64,000 nt of DNA from CAZWRV01 sp964636325 (GCA_964636325.1 CAZWRV010000006.1:55629-119628), one strand, 5' to 3'. Shown: positions 17,409 to 27,011, numbered from the stretch's first letter. Numbers and translations: made by a program. The notes: generated by a model not told the origin, from the letters alone.

Positions 17409-20138
17409 ATGTACGCAGCAACATTAATTTCACGCGTCTTCGCAGCTTCTGTTATCTTCGCGGGAACCATCTTGTCGCAGGCTGCGGACGCAGGGCAACT
17501 CAAGGCGGACGGCTGGTCATTCAAAGACAGCGGAGGCAATCCACTCGAAGGCCTTGCGGACGGAAAGCTTGAAAGTTTTTGCGTGCTGAAGCCGGACGAG
17601 CTTGAGGAGAGCTTGTCCCTGACCATCGACATGCAGAAGCCCTTTATGATCCACCGAGTCTACTGGTGCGGCAATCAGAATTTTGCGGGCCAGGACGCGC
17701 CGCCTAAAAAACGCGCGGACGAGAATTCCGGTTCAATAACGTTGTTCGCCGGGGACAACCATTCATCGATGAAAAAGATCGGATCGTTGCCAGTTCTTCC
17801 GGCGGAAACAAAGCCACCGGCAGGCATGAGCGGAGGTCCGGAGCATTCAATCCCTGAGTCTTTCAATTCCGAGGGCGACTGGCGCTTCCAGGATGTCCTC
17901 TGCCGCTATCTCCGGATCGAAGCTGAAAAGCCGCCCGCGGATTTCGCATGGACACTCGGCGAACTGGAGGTCTACGGATTCGAAGCGGCTGCAGCGGAGC
18001 TGCAAGAGGACGCAATAGTACTTCCCGCCAATCCCCCTGCCCCGCTGTCTTTCGCGGCGTCCGAGCTGAGCTACTATCTTGGCGAGCTTACCGGCAGGCC
18101 GCATCCTATCATCCCCCCCGAGGCGGCGAAGGAATATTCCGGAGCTCTTTACAAAATAATGGACATGAAGGAGCTTGCTCCAACATACGAAGAGATGAAC
18201 GAGAACATCAAGAGCGGCAAGCTGCCCTCCGAAACAGTCAACATCGAATTGGATGGCCGTGAAGTAATCTTCCGCGCCTGGCCGTACCGGAACGTCATCC
18301 TGAGCGCATGGGAATTTCTAGAAAGGCAGGGTGTACGCTGGGCGTACCCCGATCCGCACGGCGATCTCGTCCCGCCCCGGGAAAAGATAGATGTCGGCTT
18401 CCTGCCCCTGAGATACACTCCGTCGGCCGACAGGATTTATGCTAACTTCGCCGTCTCCGATTTCCTGTACGGGAAGCCGTGGGACGGATATCCATACACG
18501 CAGGCCTACCTTTACTTCTGGCGGAACCGGTGGAACGGCTCCTGGAACGGATTCCCATGCTTCGGCGGGACGGAAGTCCCCAAGCCCAAGGAGGATAAGA
18601 CGTCGTTGAAGGACGAATACAAGGAAGGCTTCGACGGCTATCCGCACAACTTCGCGTCGGTGGTTCCGCCGCGGATACTGGAGAAGCATCCGGACTGGAT
18701 GGGCCTCATAAGGGACGAACGGTTCGGGAAGGAGAACGCTGGGAAGCGGATTCCCCAGCTCTCCCCCTGCTACACGGACGAAGGGATGATCCAGTTCGTC
18801 GCGGACAAGGCGGCGGCCTGGGCGGCGCTTACGCCGGGCGTGCCGCGCAGGATAAATCTTCTTCCGATGGACGCCACCGTGCACTGCGAATGCGAGAAGT
18901 GCCTTGCGCTCAACCAGCCGCTCATGAAACCTGACATCCCTTACAGCGTCCATCCGACATACTACAGCTCCGACGCCTACTTCCATTTCGTCTGCGAGGT
19001 CGCCAAGCGTGTCGCCAAGACCTCGCCGGAAGTCACAATCGGCGCGCTCGCCTATGCCAACGTCTTCGTCCCTCCAAGGAAGATTGACAAATTTCCGGAA
19101 AATGTGCTGGTCGAGGTCTGCATGTATGGTGCGATGAATCTCCCCGTCGAGGCGCCGCCGAACACCTTGTCGAAAAAATATCTCGAGGAATGGGGAAGGA
19201 AATGCGGCAGTCTGGAGAACTACGACTATGTCCTGCTCAACGAGAACTCGAAGACCTGGCCGATGCCGGTTCCGCTCGTTTCCGCGATCGTGGACTGGGC
19301 GAAGTTGCAGAGGAAGATCAACGCTCTCGCCAGCGGCACTCAGGGCTCTCCGGAGATGATCCGGTTCTGCCCCTGGAACTTCCATGCATATCCGAGGATA
19401 CGCTGGAACATCGACCCAAGCCCCGGCGAAGACGCCGCGGCCGCGATACTCACGGACTTCTTCAGCTCATGCTACCGCGAGTCCGGCGACGCGATGCTTG
19501 CATACTACAAGGCCGCCGAAGACTATCATACGCGTAAGAACATCAACCTACATGTCGGCGGCTACCAGTACAACCTCCCGGTCGGCGCATTCCCGTATGA
19601 GCTTCTCGTCGAAATGTCCGGACATCTCAAGAAGGCGGAGTCCACGGCGAAAGCCTGGACCGTGAAAAAACGACTTGTCCCGATCCGCGAAGGCTTCAAC
19701 TGGCTCCTTTCTTCAACAGGCCTCAAGCCTGAAGATATTGGCGGCACGGCTAGGTTTCCGGCAATGGCGCCAGGACGCCCTCCGTTCAAGGTGACGATGC
19801 AGAACGCCGACATCCTCCCCTGCCCAAGGGACGGCGACTGCTACCTAATGCAGTCCCGCAGAGTCGGGCACATCGTCCGCTTCGAAAAGGCCGGCGAATA
19901 TCTCATTTCTTTCAAGGCCGACGGATTCGACCGCAAGGACGCCAAACGCGAACTCGTCGCATATGTCGGAAGTGAAAAGTTCGGATTCGTCGACGCGCCG
20001 GACGGAGACAACGAATATTCCATCAAGATCAACGCGCCGGAAGGAGTGTGGGAAGTCGGCATCATGTCCCCCCAGCACGCCGGCCCTCTCTACGTCAAGG
20101 GATTCACCATCTCCCCCTCGACCGCGGGAAGCCAATAG
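17409..20138 (+). CDS. Secreted DUF4838 glycosidase-like protein (909 aa)
   Basis: The second DUF4838 paralogue has an N-terminal signal peptide (cut near SQAADAG), a discoidin-like domain to about residue 190, the AIVLPANPPAPLSFAASEL alpha-glucuronidase-like lead-in, and the DUF4838 core. Unlike the paralogues at 8628 and 23666 it has no CBM9-like tail and ends in a shorter beta-rich domain, perhaps another sugar-binding module. ATG 17409 has AAGGAG upstream and lies 14 nt after the GH42-like stop, so translation is probably coupled within one operon. It should be exported and act on the same glycan as its neighbours. The catalytic activity of the family is unproven. Confidence 0.78.
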   Translation: MYAATLISRVFAASVIFAGTILSQAADAGQLKADGWSFKDSGGNPLEGLADGKLESFCVLKPDELEESLSLTIDMQKPFMIHRVYWCGNQNFAGQDAPPKKRADENSGSITLFAGDNHSSMKKIGSLPVLPAETKPPAGMSGGPEHSIPESFNSEGDWRFQDVLCRYLRIEAEKPPADFAWTLGELEVYGFEAAAAELQEDAIVLPANPPAPLSFAASELSYYLGELTGRPHPIIPPEAAKEYSGALYKIMDMKELAPTYEEMNENIKSGKLPSETVNIELDGREVIFRAWPYRNVILSAWEFLERQGVRWAYPDPHGDLVPPREKIDVGFLPLRYTPSADRIYANFAVSDFLYGKPWDGYPYTQAYLYFWRNRWNGSWNGFPCFGGTEVPKPKEDKTSLKDEYKEGFDGYPHNFASVVPPRILEKHPDWMGLIRDERFGKENAGKRIPQLSPCYTDEGMIQFVADKAAAWAALTPGVPRRINLLPMDATVHCECEKCLALNQPLMKPDIPYSVHPTYYSSDAYFHFVCEVAKRVAKTSPEVTIGALAYANVFVPPRKIDKFPENVLVEVCMYGAMNLPVEAPPNTLSKKYLEEWGRKCGSLENYDYVLLNENSKTWPMPVPLVSAIVDWAKLQRKINALASGTQGSPEMIRFCPWNFHAYPRIRWNIDPSPGEDAAAAILTDFFSSCYRESGDAMLAYYKAAEDYHTRKNINLHVGGYQYNLPVGAFPYELLVEMSGHLKKAESTAKAWTVKKRLVPIREGFNWLLSSTGLKPEDIGGTARFPAMAPGRPPFKVTMQNADILPCPRDGDCYLMQSRRVGHIVRFEKAGEYLISFKADGFDRKDAKRELVAYVGSEKFGFVDAPDGDNEYSIKINAPEGVWEVGIMSPQHAGPLYVKGFTISPSTAGSQ

Positions 20139-20151
20139 GACGGAGTAACCC

Positions 20152-20270
20152 CTCAGTCTTTCCCCGACAGCAATCGGTATCGGGGTTGGAATCGCTATCG
20201 GAATCGAATATATGCGCTGGAAATTGATACCGATTCCGATACCGGCAGCGCCCCCGAATGCAAGACTGAG
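20152..20270. repeat. 119-bp element with 9-bp terminal inverted repeats and internal CGGNATCGG hairpin
   Basis: The ends are CTCAGTCTT (20152-20160) and AAGACTGAG (20262-20270), a perfect inverted pair. Inside are phased ATCGG / CCGAT stretches that can fold on each other. It lies between the DUF4838 gene and the promoter of the second GntR-type regulator. It could be a small non-coding mobile element or a strong terminator structure; no coding potential is seen. Confidence 0.5.
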
Positions 20271-20317
20271 CCATCACAAGAGGGAAATATTCTCGGTGAA
20301 ATTCCCCCGAAAGCCCC

Positions 20318-20368
20318 TTGACTGTCCGCGGGTGGCGCTGTAAAATATCTGTAACCTACTGTAACCTA
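20318..20368 (+). promoter_or_regulatory. Promoter and exact tandem 10-bp repeat before the second GntR-type regulator
   Basis: TTGACT (20318-20323), a 17-bp spacer and TAAAAT (20341-20346) form a strong sigma70-like promoter. CTGTAACCTA is then repeated exactly at 20349-20358 and 20359-20368. The layout copies that of the first regulator: promoter, then two head-to-tail decamers sharing a TAAYC core, then the gene. Autoregulation by the downstream protein is inferred. Confidence 0.6.
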
Positions 20369-20379
20369 ATATATCTTTT

Positions 20380-21906
20380 ATGGCGAAAAGCGGGAACAGC
20401 CACGCGTATCTCATTGCGAAGAGGAGGATCCTGGACCTGCTTGTCCGGAAGGACTGCAGACCTGGAGATCTGCTCCCCTCAATCAACTGTCTTACAAAAT
20501 CTCTCAAGACCGGCAGGAAGTCAGTCCAGCGGGCGCTAGGCCTGCTGGAGAAGGAAGGTGTCCTGGAAACCGTCCACGGCAGCGGATCATACCTCAAGCA
20601 GCTCCCTTCTTCCGCACCCGGACACGGAAAGCCGCCAGGAAAGCCCTCGATATTTGCCGACGGCGCGATCACCATAGGCACCGCATCAGGCAAAACAACC
20701 ATAAAAATCGCCCTTGCCCAGGCTGAAATTGAATATTTCGGCGGCACATGGAGAAAAATCTTCCAGGAATACCAGAGGGAAAACGACGGGATCGAGATAG
20801 AGGCAGTTGAAATTGTCGACGGCGACGACCTGGACGGCAAGATCCGCGGCGGAGAGGCGGACATCTTCCAAATATCGCTGAACCTACTTCCGCCATATGC
20901 CGACTCAGGCTACATCTTCAATCCGGCGGCGGCGGGGAAAATCGAAATTTCGGCGGATGATTTTTTCAAGCCCCTTTTCGACACTTCATACTACAAGGGA
21001 ACCCTCTGGGGCATGCCGCTTGCCGCAAACACCACCTGCCTCTACTTCAACCGGCGCTACAAGCAATATTACGGCCGCATATTCCCTGTGGAAGGATTCT
21101 GGGACTACCTTGGCAAGCTCGAAAGGCTGGCTGACGGCACGGGAGGGCTTCCCTTGAGCTCGTCGGCCAAGTCCTTTATCCTTAACGACTATATTCTCCC
21201 GGATATCTTCCTGCACTGCGCATCGAATTCCTGCTGCAAGGATTTCGCATCTGGCGATATATACGGGCTTCCCGATTATTTCAGATTCATCGAAAGATTT
21301 GAAAGGTATTATAAGAACAGGAAGATATTCTTCCCGCCCCAATACGATGCTTCAGGCATCTTGCGCATCTTCTCCGGCGGCAGCTCCGTCATGGCGCTGG
21401 CGACAAGTGCCTGGATACCTGCATATCGCAAGTCGCAGTTCAACTTCTGGAGCATCGCCCCCCTGCCTGTCGAGAAGACCGGATTCCCAAAGCTGTACGG
21501 GGTTTTAAACGTCATGTCCTCCATGACATATCATCCGTCCGAATGCCTGGATCTGCTCAATTTCCTGGGGCGCATCGAAGTGCAGAGATATTTCGCCCTT
21601 AAAGGAAGGTTGGTGGCCAACAGGGAAGCCTGCAGGAGCCTAAGGATTGAACACCTTGACGATTCTTCCATAGCCAACCTTATCGCTCCCTTCGAAACCG
21701 GCAGGATAATGGTCAAGAAAAATCTCTACGACAGCGACTTTGACAGCAAGGTGCTTTATCCGGAAATGATAAAATGGCATTCCGGCGCCCTTACCGCCGA
21801 GGAGTTCTTCATGACCGTCAAGAGGAAGCTGAAGCTCTTCCATGATGCGCAGGAGAGGCGCCTCAGTTTTTCGGCAGATCGCAGGAGGATATCGATACCG
21901 GCATAG
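20380..21906 (+). CDS. GntR winged-helix regulator fused to a solute-binding-protein domain, second copy (508 aa)
   Basis: This is a paralogue of the protein at 4812. The GntR helix-turn-helix covers about residues 8-70 (LLPSINCLTKSLKTGRKSV, then LLEKEGVLETVHGSGSYL). A MalE-like binding domain follows (GMPLAANTTCLYFNRR). It has no signal peptide or membrane segment, so it is a one-component cytoplasmic sensor. No Shine-Dalgarno is obvious before the ATG. It leads a second block of two pseudopilins and a DUF4838 protein. The ligand is presumably a mono- or oligosaccharide product of the neighbouring enzymes, which is inference from context. Confidence 0.8.
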   Translation: MAKSGNSHAYLIAKRRILDLLVRKDCRPGDLLPSINCLTKSLKTGRKSVQRALGLLEKEGVLETVHGSGSYLKQLPSSAPGHGKPPGKPSIFADGAITIGTASGKTTIKIALAQAEIEYFGGTWRKIFQEYQRENDGIEIEAVEIVDGDDLDGKIRGGEADIFQISLNLLPPYADSGYIFNPAAAGKIEISADDFFKPLFDTSYYKGTLWGMPLAANTTCLYFNRRYKQYYGRIFPVEGFWDYLGKLERLADGTGGLPLSSSAKSFILNDYILPDIFLHCASNSCCKDFASGDIYGLPDYFRFIERFERYYKNRKIFFPPQYDASGILRIFSGGSSVMALATSAWIPAYRKSQFNFWSIAPLPVEKTGFPKLYGVLNVMSSMTYHPSECLDLLNFLGRIEVQRYFALKGRLVANREACRSLRIEHLDDSSIANLIAPFETGRIMVKKNLYDSDFDSKVLYPEMIKWHSGALTAEEFFMTVKRKLKLFHDAQERRLSFSADRRRISIPA

Positions 21907-21935
21907 GCTTTAGACGAACTAACCTGGGGGGGACG

Positions 21936-22730
21936 ATGAAAACTCATCCGGACAATAATGGTTTTCCAGGCAGGGAAACAGCTGTGACCGTGATTGCCGG
22001 ATCTTTTGCCGCGAGTATCTGCTTTACGCTTATAGAGCTGCTGGTCGTTATCGCGATAATCGCGATACTCGCCTCGATGCTCCTGCCGGCGCTGAAGAAC
22101 GCGAGGGCGATGTCCAGGGGCGCCGTCTGCATCAACAACCTGAAGCAGATATACAACGGTGTAACGGTATATTCGCATGACTTCAGCGATTATTTCCCGA
22201 CGTATCCTCGGTGGGGTCAGGGAGAATGCACCAATGCAGAGGACTGCGAATTCTGGTTCTGGCCCTGCGACATCGGGGAATATCTCGGCAAGTCCAGCCA
22301 ACGGAACGTCTCCTGGTGGAACCGTAATTGGAAAGGCTCCGTTTTCGACTGTCCGGAACCGCTGAATCCTCCGCTCCCGGGCGACGACTCCTTCCATCCC
22401 CCTGACCTGCCCAACCAATATGGGGTCGGATACGGCGCGAACTATGAGGTTTATTATGCGGTCCACAACGGGTATGCATTCAGCTACGCCATGCTGCGCA
22501 AGTGGAAGGCTCCGTCCAGGAAAGTCCTCCTTGCCGACTGCGCCAGCATGAATCTGCTCTACCAGGTCCCCGGTTCCGGATACAGGCCTTACTCATACCT
22601 CTATTTCAGGCACCTCAAGTCCGCCAACCTGATGTTTTTCGACGGACATATAGGGTCGGGAAAGTTCGGGGAAGTCCCACAATGGTACGTCGGCAATTAT
22701 GAAATCTGGTGGAGGCGCGACAAGGAGTGA
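21936..22730 (+). CDS. Pseudopilin-like protein with H-X9-DG motif (264 aa)
   Basis: After an unusually long N-terminal leader of about 30 residues comes CFTLIELLVVIAIIAILAS, the prepilin helix, here with Cys rather than Gly before Phe. The C-terminus has FRHLKSANLMFFDGH, an intact H-X9-DG motif. ATG 21936 is supported by a run of six G's 4 nt upstream. The gene begins 29 nt after the regulator stop and is probably co-transcribed with it, linking the sensor to this surface or periplasmic protein. It shares the YSHDF/DYFPTY pattern with the pseudopilins at 11598 and 22915. Specific role unknown. Confidence 0.75.
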   Translation: MKTHPDNNGFPGRETAVTVIAGSFAASICFTLIELLVVIAIIAILASMLLPALKNARAMSRGAVCINNLKQIYNGVTVYSHDFSDYFPTYPRWGQGECTNAEDCEFWFWPCDIGEYLGKSSQRNVSWWNRNWKGSVFDCPEPLNPPLPGDDSFHPPDLPNQYGVGYGANYEVYYAVHNGYAFSYAMLRKWKAPSRKVLLADCASMNLLYQVPGSGYRPYSYLYFRHLKSANLMFFDGHIGSGKFGEVPQWYVGNYEIWWRRDKE

Positions 22731-22800
22731 CACCCCGGTCAGCATGCGAATTCGTCGCGGATAAATATGTCCGTCGTAGCTTTAAGCGTTTATAATTTCT

Positions 22801-22825
22801 AGGTTTTTACCTGCGGGAAAAACCT
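22801..22825. terminator. AGGTTTTT / AAAAACCT hairpin after a pseudopilin gene
   Basis: AGGTTTTT (22801-22808) pairs with AAAAACCT (22818-22825) around a GC-rich loop, 70 nt past the pseudopilin stop. The stem resembles the first hairpin of the 173-bp repeats at 53269 and 61479, so it may be a related repeat fragment rather than a simple terminator. Confidence 0.35.
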
Positions 22826-22914
22826 TATGATCTTCATTATTGTTTCGAATTTAGATATTCGGATTTCGGATTTGGGTTGCAGGCGAAGCCCGGCTTAAGA
22901 AAAGAGGATGCCTA

Positions 22915-23649
22915 ATGACAATCTCTGCTTATCGCAATGGTCGTTCAAAGCGGGGAACGCTATTCACTCTGCTCGAGCTCCTGGTTGTTATCGCGATCAT
23001 CTCCATTCTCATGGCAATACTACTCCCGGCACTGAAGACGGCAAAAGACATTTCCAAGAACGCTCTTTGTCAAAGCAATTTAAAGCAGATTTATACCGGT
23101 GTTCTAAACTATGCCAATGACAACGTGGACTATTTTCCCACATATCCGAATAAGAACATGATTTCCTGGCCGGTGCTGGACGATATGTGGAGGGGATGGC
23201 CATGTGAAATAGGAGAACAATGCGGCATGCCAAGCCAGCGGAACATCCACTGGACTTTGCGCTCATGGAAGAACTGCGTCTTCAACTGCCCCGCCGAACC
23301 ATATAAGGACAACCTCGACGAAACCATTCCCCAATGGGGAATATGTTATGGAGCAACATACCGAGTCAACTACGGGATCATGAACGGGTATCCATCCGCC
23401 TGGGCACTTCTCAGGAGCTGGAAGGTGCCTGAACGCAAAGTGCTTATGGCCGACTGCGGCAGCCTTAATCTGGTATGGTCGTCAGGCTCCGGGTACGGCA
23501 AGAAAAGCTGGATGTATTTTCGTCATATCCGTTCCGCCAACATATTGTTTTTTGCAGGTCACATTGTTTCAGGCACCTTGTCTAGCGTTCCTCAGGACAC
23601 ATCCACTCCCGCTACAGACATATGGTGGAATCCGACTGCCACAAAATAA
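22915..23649 (+). CDS. Pseudopilin-like protein with altered H-X9-AG motif (244 aa)
   Basis: TLFTLLELLVVIAIISI near the N-terminus is a prepilin-type helix with Leu replacing the usual Ile before the key Glu. The C-terminal motif is FRHIRSANILFFAGH, where the normally conserved Asp of H-X9-DG is Ala. ATG 22915 has an AGAGGA ribosome-binding site upstream. It lies directly before the third DUF4838 gene (16-nt gap), so the two should be co-translated. The loss of the Asp while the rest of the motif is kept may mean a changed function or early decay. Confidence 0.72.
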   Translation: MTISAYRNGRSKRGTLFTLLELLVVIAIISILMAILLPALKTAKDISKNALCQSNLKQIYTGVLNYANDNVDYFPTYPNKNMISWPVLDDMWRGWPCEIGEQCGMPSQRNIHWTLRSWKNCVFNCPAEPYKDNLDETIPQWGICYGATYRVNYGIMNGYPSAWALLRSWKVPERKVLMADCGSLNLVWSSGSGYGKKSWMYFRHIRSANILFFAGHIVSGTLSSVPQDTSTPATDIWWNPTATK

Positions 23650-23665
23650 CAAAAAGGAGATTGCT

Positions 23666-26600
23666 ATGAACTCTGAGATTAAGCGAGGAAAATGTTCTTT
23701 GAATATGCTGTGCGGGTGTTTTGCGCTGTCTCTCGCATTTTCAGCCGAAGCTGGCAAACTGGATCCGGCGGGATGGAATTTTACCGGCGCTAACGCCGCA
23801 GATATGAAGAAGGCCCTGGACGACGACCTCGGGACAGCATGGGAGAGCGGCTGCCCGCAGACGAAAGGTGTGTCGCTTACTATAGACCTGGGACAAAGCA
23901 TGTCCGTCTACCGGGTATATCTGAACTGCGGACGCGAACTGTCCAAGTTCCCGAGATCGCTCAACATCTACGTCGGCGAAACACCCGAATCGCTGCAACC
24001 GGTGGCGTCAGAGGTTTCACGGAACAATCCTGACGAGAACAGTTCCGGCGACCTGACTGCGCTGCGGACTGAATCCCTGTTCCGCTTTTCTCCGGCAAAA
24101 GGCCGCTATGTGAAGCTGGAGATCGGCCCGAACGGCACCGCGATGCCATGGGCGATCGCCGAGATGGACATCCATGCCGTGGCGCAGGAACCCGGCAAGG
24201 GGAAGGAGTTTTCGATCGTGCTCAACGGTAGCTTCCTGAAATCCAAGGACGGCAAGGCCGCGCCTTTCAACCTTATGAAGCTGGCCGCCGAGGAACTCCA
24301 GTATTATCTCATGGAGCTCACCGACACCCCTGTGGTGATCGTACCTTCCGAGGACGCGAAGTCCGTAACCGGTGCACGTTTCCACCTGGTGACGCCGCCG
24401 CCCGAGACGGTGCCAAGTCCGGAGCCGGATCCGGTCAATCTCGACGACGTCACGATCAAGAAGGTGGCGAAGGATGTCGTCATCTCCGGCCTGACGGCGC
24501 GCTCAGTCCTGTATGGCGTCTACGAGTTCCTGGAGGCGCAGGGCGTGCGCTGGCTCTTCGCAGATCCTAACGGCGACTGGGTTCCTGAAAAGAAGGAGCT
24601 TGACCTGTCGATGCTCCCGCTCATGTACCGTCCGCCCTTCACCACTCGCGGCCTTATATGGCCCGGCGTGGTGGGGATGTCGGAGGAGGATTTCAATCTC
24701 TTCCAGCTCAGGCACCGCTTCAACATGGCCTCCGGAATGGGCGGCAGGGTTCCTCTCGGCACGGTTCCACGCATGAACTGCGGCTTCGGCTGGGCACACA
24801 CCATGGGCGGGCTCTTCTCCGAAAAGGGAAAGGACGGGAAAAGCCCGGAGGAACAGCATCCCGAATGGTGGCCCGGCCCCTACAGAAAAGGCTGGAGCAA
24901 GATCCCATGCGTCTCGAATCCGGAAGTCCTCGAGTTCATTCTAAAGAAGATGGAGGACACAGTAAAGGACAGGATCGACAAGAAACTGCCGCCTCTGCAG
25001 GGTTTCAGTGTCCATCCGAACGATTCGCCGTGCTTCTGCGAATGCCCGAACTGCGAGAAGATCTTCGGCAAGCCGCGCAGGATAGATCCCGACGGCGCGG
25101 ACGACTCGAACGGAACCTACGATTACGCCGACCGCCATTTCTATCTGATCAACGCGCTGGCGGAACGCCTGAAGGAAAAACATCCGGAGCTCTTCCTCAA
25201 GACGCTCGCCTACAGCAACCACGAGCTCGCCCCAAAATCATTTGACAAGGTGCCGGACAATGTGCTCGTCGATATCTGCCCCTGGTGGAAGCCGCTCCCC
25301 GTCTCCGCGCCACAGAACGCGCCGATCCGCGACAACATAAAGGCATGGGGGCCCAAATGCGGATCCATCGGAATCTGGAGCTATGTGCTCATCTACTCCG
25401 ACACCACCTTCGGTTATCCGTCCGGAGAAAAGAATCTCGTCGTAACGAACCTCCGGGCGCTGTTGGACCAGAACAAGTTCTACAAGGAGTTCGGCATACG
25501 CCAGGTCAGCACGCAGCTATACGGCCCGCAGAAACACTGGCCGTGGGGATTCTACGCCTTCGCCGTTTCGACATGGAGGCCCGACCTCGCACCCGAAACG
25601 GTCCAGGAGGACTTCTTCAAGGGCTACTACGGCGAGGCATGGGAGCCGATGCTCGAATGGTATGAGGAAATGGAAAAGGCGGCGCTGGAGAAGAACATCG
25701 ACACCGAGGCTCCCGACCCGCGCCTTTTCGAAGGCGGCCGGATAGAGAAGCTCCGCTCCTTGATTGCCGAGGCCGGCAAGCTTGCGAAAAGATGGTTCGT
25801 CAAGGAACGCATAAGCACGGCCGCAGACGACACCGAATGGACTTACGAAAAATCGCAGTGGAAGACGACGAGCAAGGACCGCCCATATCCCTGCCACCGC
25901 GTCAAGGAGGCGCCCGTCATAGATGGGAAAATGGACGACGCATCATGGAAATCCCTGCCCGAGATGAAAGGTTTCCGCATAGCGGCCACCCGCATGGATG
26001 CGGCGCATCCGGGCCGTTTCGCATTCAAGCACCTGACCAGCTTCAAGATGGGCTGGGACGATAAATTCCTTTATCTGGCCATGAGATGCATGGAGCCTGA
26101 TATTGATAAGACCAAGGAGGCCGACGCCAAGCAGAAGGCCTTCGAGTACCGCAATGCGATTGAAATTTTCCACGCCCCCGAAGCGCCGCCGTACTACCGC
26201 CAGACGATGATCGACTCCGCAGGCAAGTCCTGGGGGCCGATGAAGATCAGACAGGTCAACTCGCACCAGCCCATAGAGGATCCCGACTTCTCATGCGGAA
26301 CCGCCTACGAGAACGACGCTTGGACGCTCGAGGCCCGTTTCCCGCTTAAGATGCTCTCGGACACTCAACCCAAGGAATGGACAACATGGCCGGCGAACCT
26401 CGTCCATCCGTGCATGTCCGCGGACGACGGGGAGAAGTTCTCGAGCTGGTCGGACCTCCCCCGCTACCAGTTCCATCAATACAACCTCGGTTCATGGAGC
26501 ATCATCGAATTCAAGGGCGACGCCCCGAAAGACATATCCTTCCTGGAAAAGACGATGAACGCCGAATTCCTGCGGAGCTCGCAGAAATATGACGATCAGA

Positions 26601-26983
26601 AGAAGCGGCTTGCGGCTTTCAACGAGAAGATCAAGGACAAGCCGAACCTTTCAGATCCCGCGCTCCAGAAGGGCGTCTCGTTCAAGCCCGGTGACCGCAA
26701 TACGCGCCAGTTCGAACTCGTCTGGAGCGGAGAACCTGTGTCCTTCAACGCCGTCAGAATCAACTGGCAGGACAGAAGGCTCTACAAGAACTGGTACACC
26801 CTCGAATACTGGGACGGCAGCCAGTTCAAGCTCGTCGAGGACCGCCGCAACAACGACTCGGAGGTGTCCATTCATGAGTTCGAACCCGTCAAGGCCAGCC
26901 GGCTGCGCCTGACGACCTGGGACGAGATGACCGGCTGGCGCGACATGCCGTCAGTAAAGTCCATCGACGTGTTCATGAAATGA
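23666..26983 (+). CDS. Secreted DUF4838 glycosidase-like protein with CBM9-like and discoidin-like tail (1105 aa)
   Basis: This third DUF4838 paralogue is the longest. A signal peptide (cut near FSAEAG) leads into an F5/8-type discoidin domain (AWESGCPQTKGVSLTIDLG), then the alpha-glucuronidase-like N-domain (LMKLAAEELQYYLMEL) and DUF4838. From APVIDGKMDDASW there is a CBM9-like module, and the last 110 residues form a second discoidin-like domain. ATG 23666 has AAGGAGA 6 nt upstream; an in-frame ATG at 23552 lies inside the previous gene and is rejected. Multiple binding modules suggest attack on an insoluble or cell-surface polymer. Enzyme activity is inferred from the family only. Confidence 0.78.
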   Translation: MNSEIKRGKCSLNMLCGCFALSLAFSAEAGKLDPAGWNFTGANAADMKKALDDDLGTAWESGCPQTKGVSLTIDLGQSMSVYRVYLNCGRELSKFPRSLNIYVGETPESLQPVASEVSRNNPDENSSGDLTALRTESLFRFSPAKGRYVKLEIGPNGTAMPWAIAEMDIHAVAQEPGKGKEFSIVLNGSFLKSKDGKAAPFNLMKLAAEELQYYLMELTDTPVVIVPSEDAKSVTGARFHLVTPPPETVPSPEPDPVNLDDVTIKKVAKDVVISGLTARSVLYGVYEFLEAQGVRWLFADPNGDWVPEKKELDLSMLPLMYRPPFTTRGLIWPGVVGMSEEDFNLFQLRHRFNMASGMGGRVPLGTVPRMNCGFGWAHTMGGLFSEKGKDGKSPEEQHPEWWPGPYRKGWSKIPCVSNPEVLEFILKKMEDTVKDRIDKKLPPLQGFSVHPNDSPCFCECPNCEKIFGKPRRIDPDGADDSNGTYDYADRHFYLINALAERLKEKHPELFLKTLAYSNHELAPKSFDKVPDNVLVDICPWWKPLPVSAPQNAPIRDNIKAWGPKCGSIGIWSYVLIYSDTTFGYPSGEKNLVVTNLRALLDQNKFYKEFGIRQVSTQLYGPQKHWPWGFYAFAVSTWRPDLAPETVQEDFFKGYYGEAWEPMLEWYEEMEKAALEKNIDTEAPDPRLFEGGRIEKLRSLIAEAGKLAKRWFVKERISTAADDTEWTYEKSQWKTTSKDRPYPCHRVKEAPVIDGKMDDASWKSLPEMKGFRIAATRMDAAHPGRFAFKHLTSFKMGWDDKFLYLAMRCMEPDIDKTKEADAKQKAFEYRNAIEIFHAPEAPPYYRQTMIDSAGKSWGPMKIRQVNSHQPIEDPDFSCGTAYENDAWTLEARFPLKMLSDTQPKEWTTWPANLVHPCMSADDGEKFSSWSDLPRYQFHQYNLGSWSIIEFKGDAPKDISFLEKTMNAEFLRSSQKYDDQKKRLAAFNEKIKDKPNLSDPALQKGVSFKPGDRNTRQFELVWSGEPVSFNAVRINWQDRRLYKNWYTLEYWDGSQFKLVEDRRNNDSEVSIHEFEPVKASRLRLTTWDEMTGWRDMPSVKSIDVFMK

Positions 26984-27011
26984 CATCGCTGCCGTCCTGA
27001 AGGATGCCGTT

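Noticed and set aside
18318..19385. Minus-strand open frame opposite the second DUF4838 gene
   Set aside because: Antisense to a well-supported secreted protein; composition only, no motif.
20152..20270. Insertion sequence
   Set aside because: The terminal inverted repeats are short, no transposase is encoded and no target duplication is evident; listed only as a repeat.
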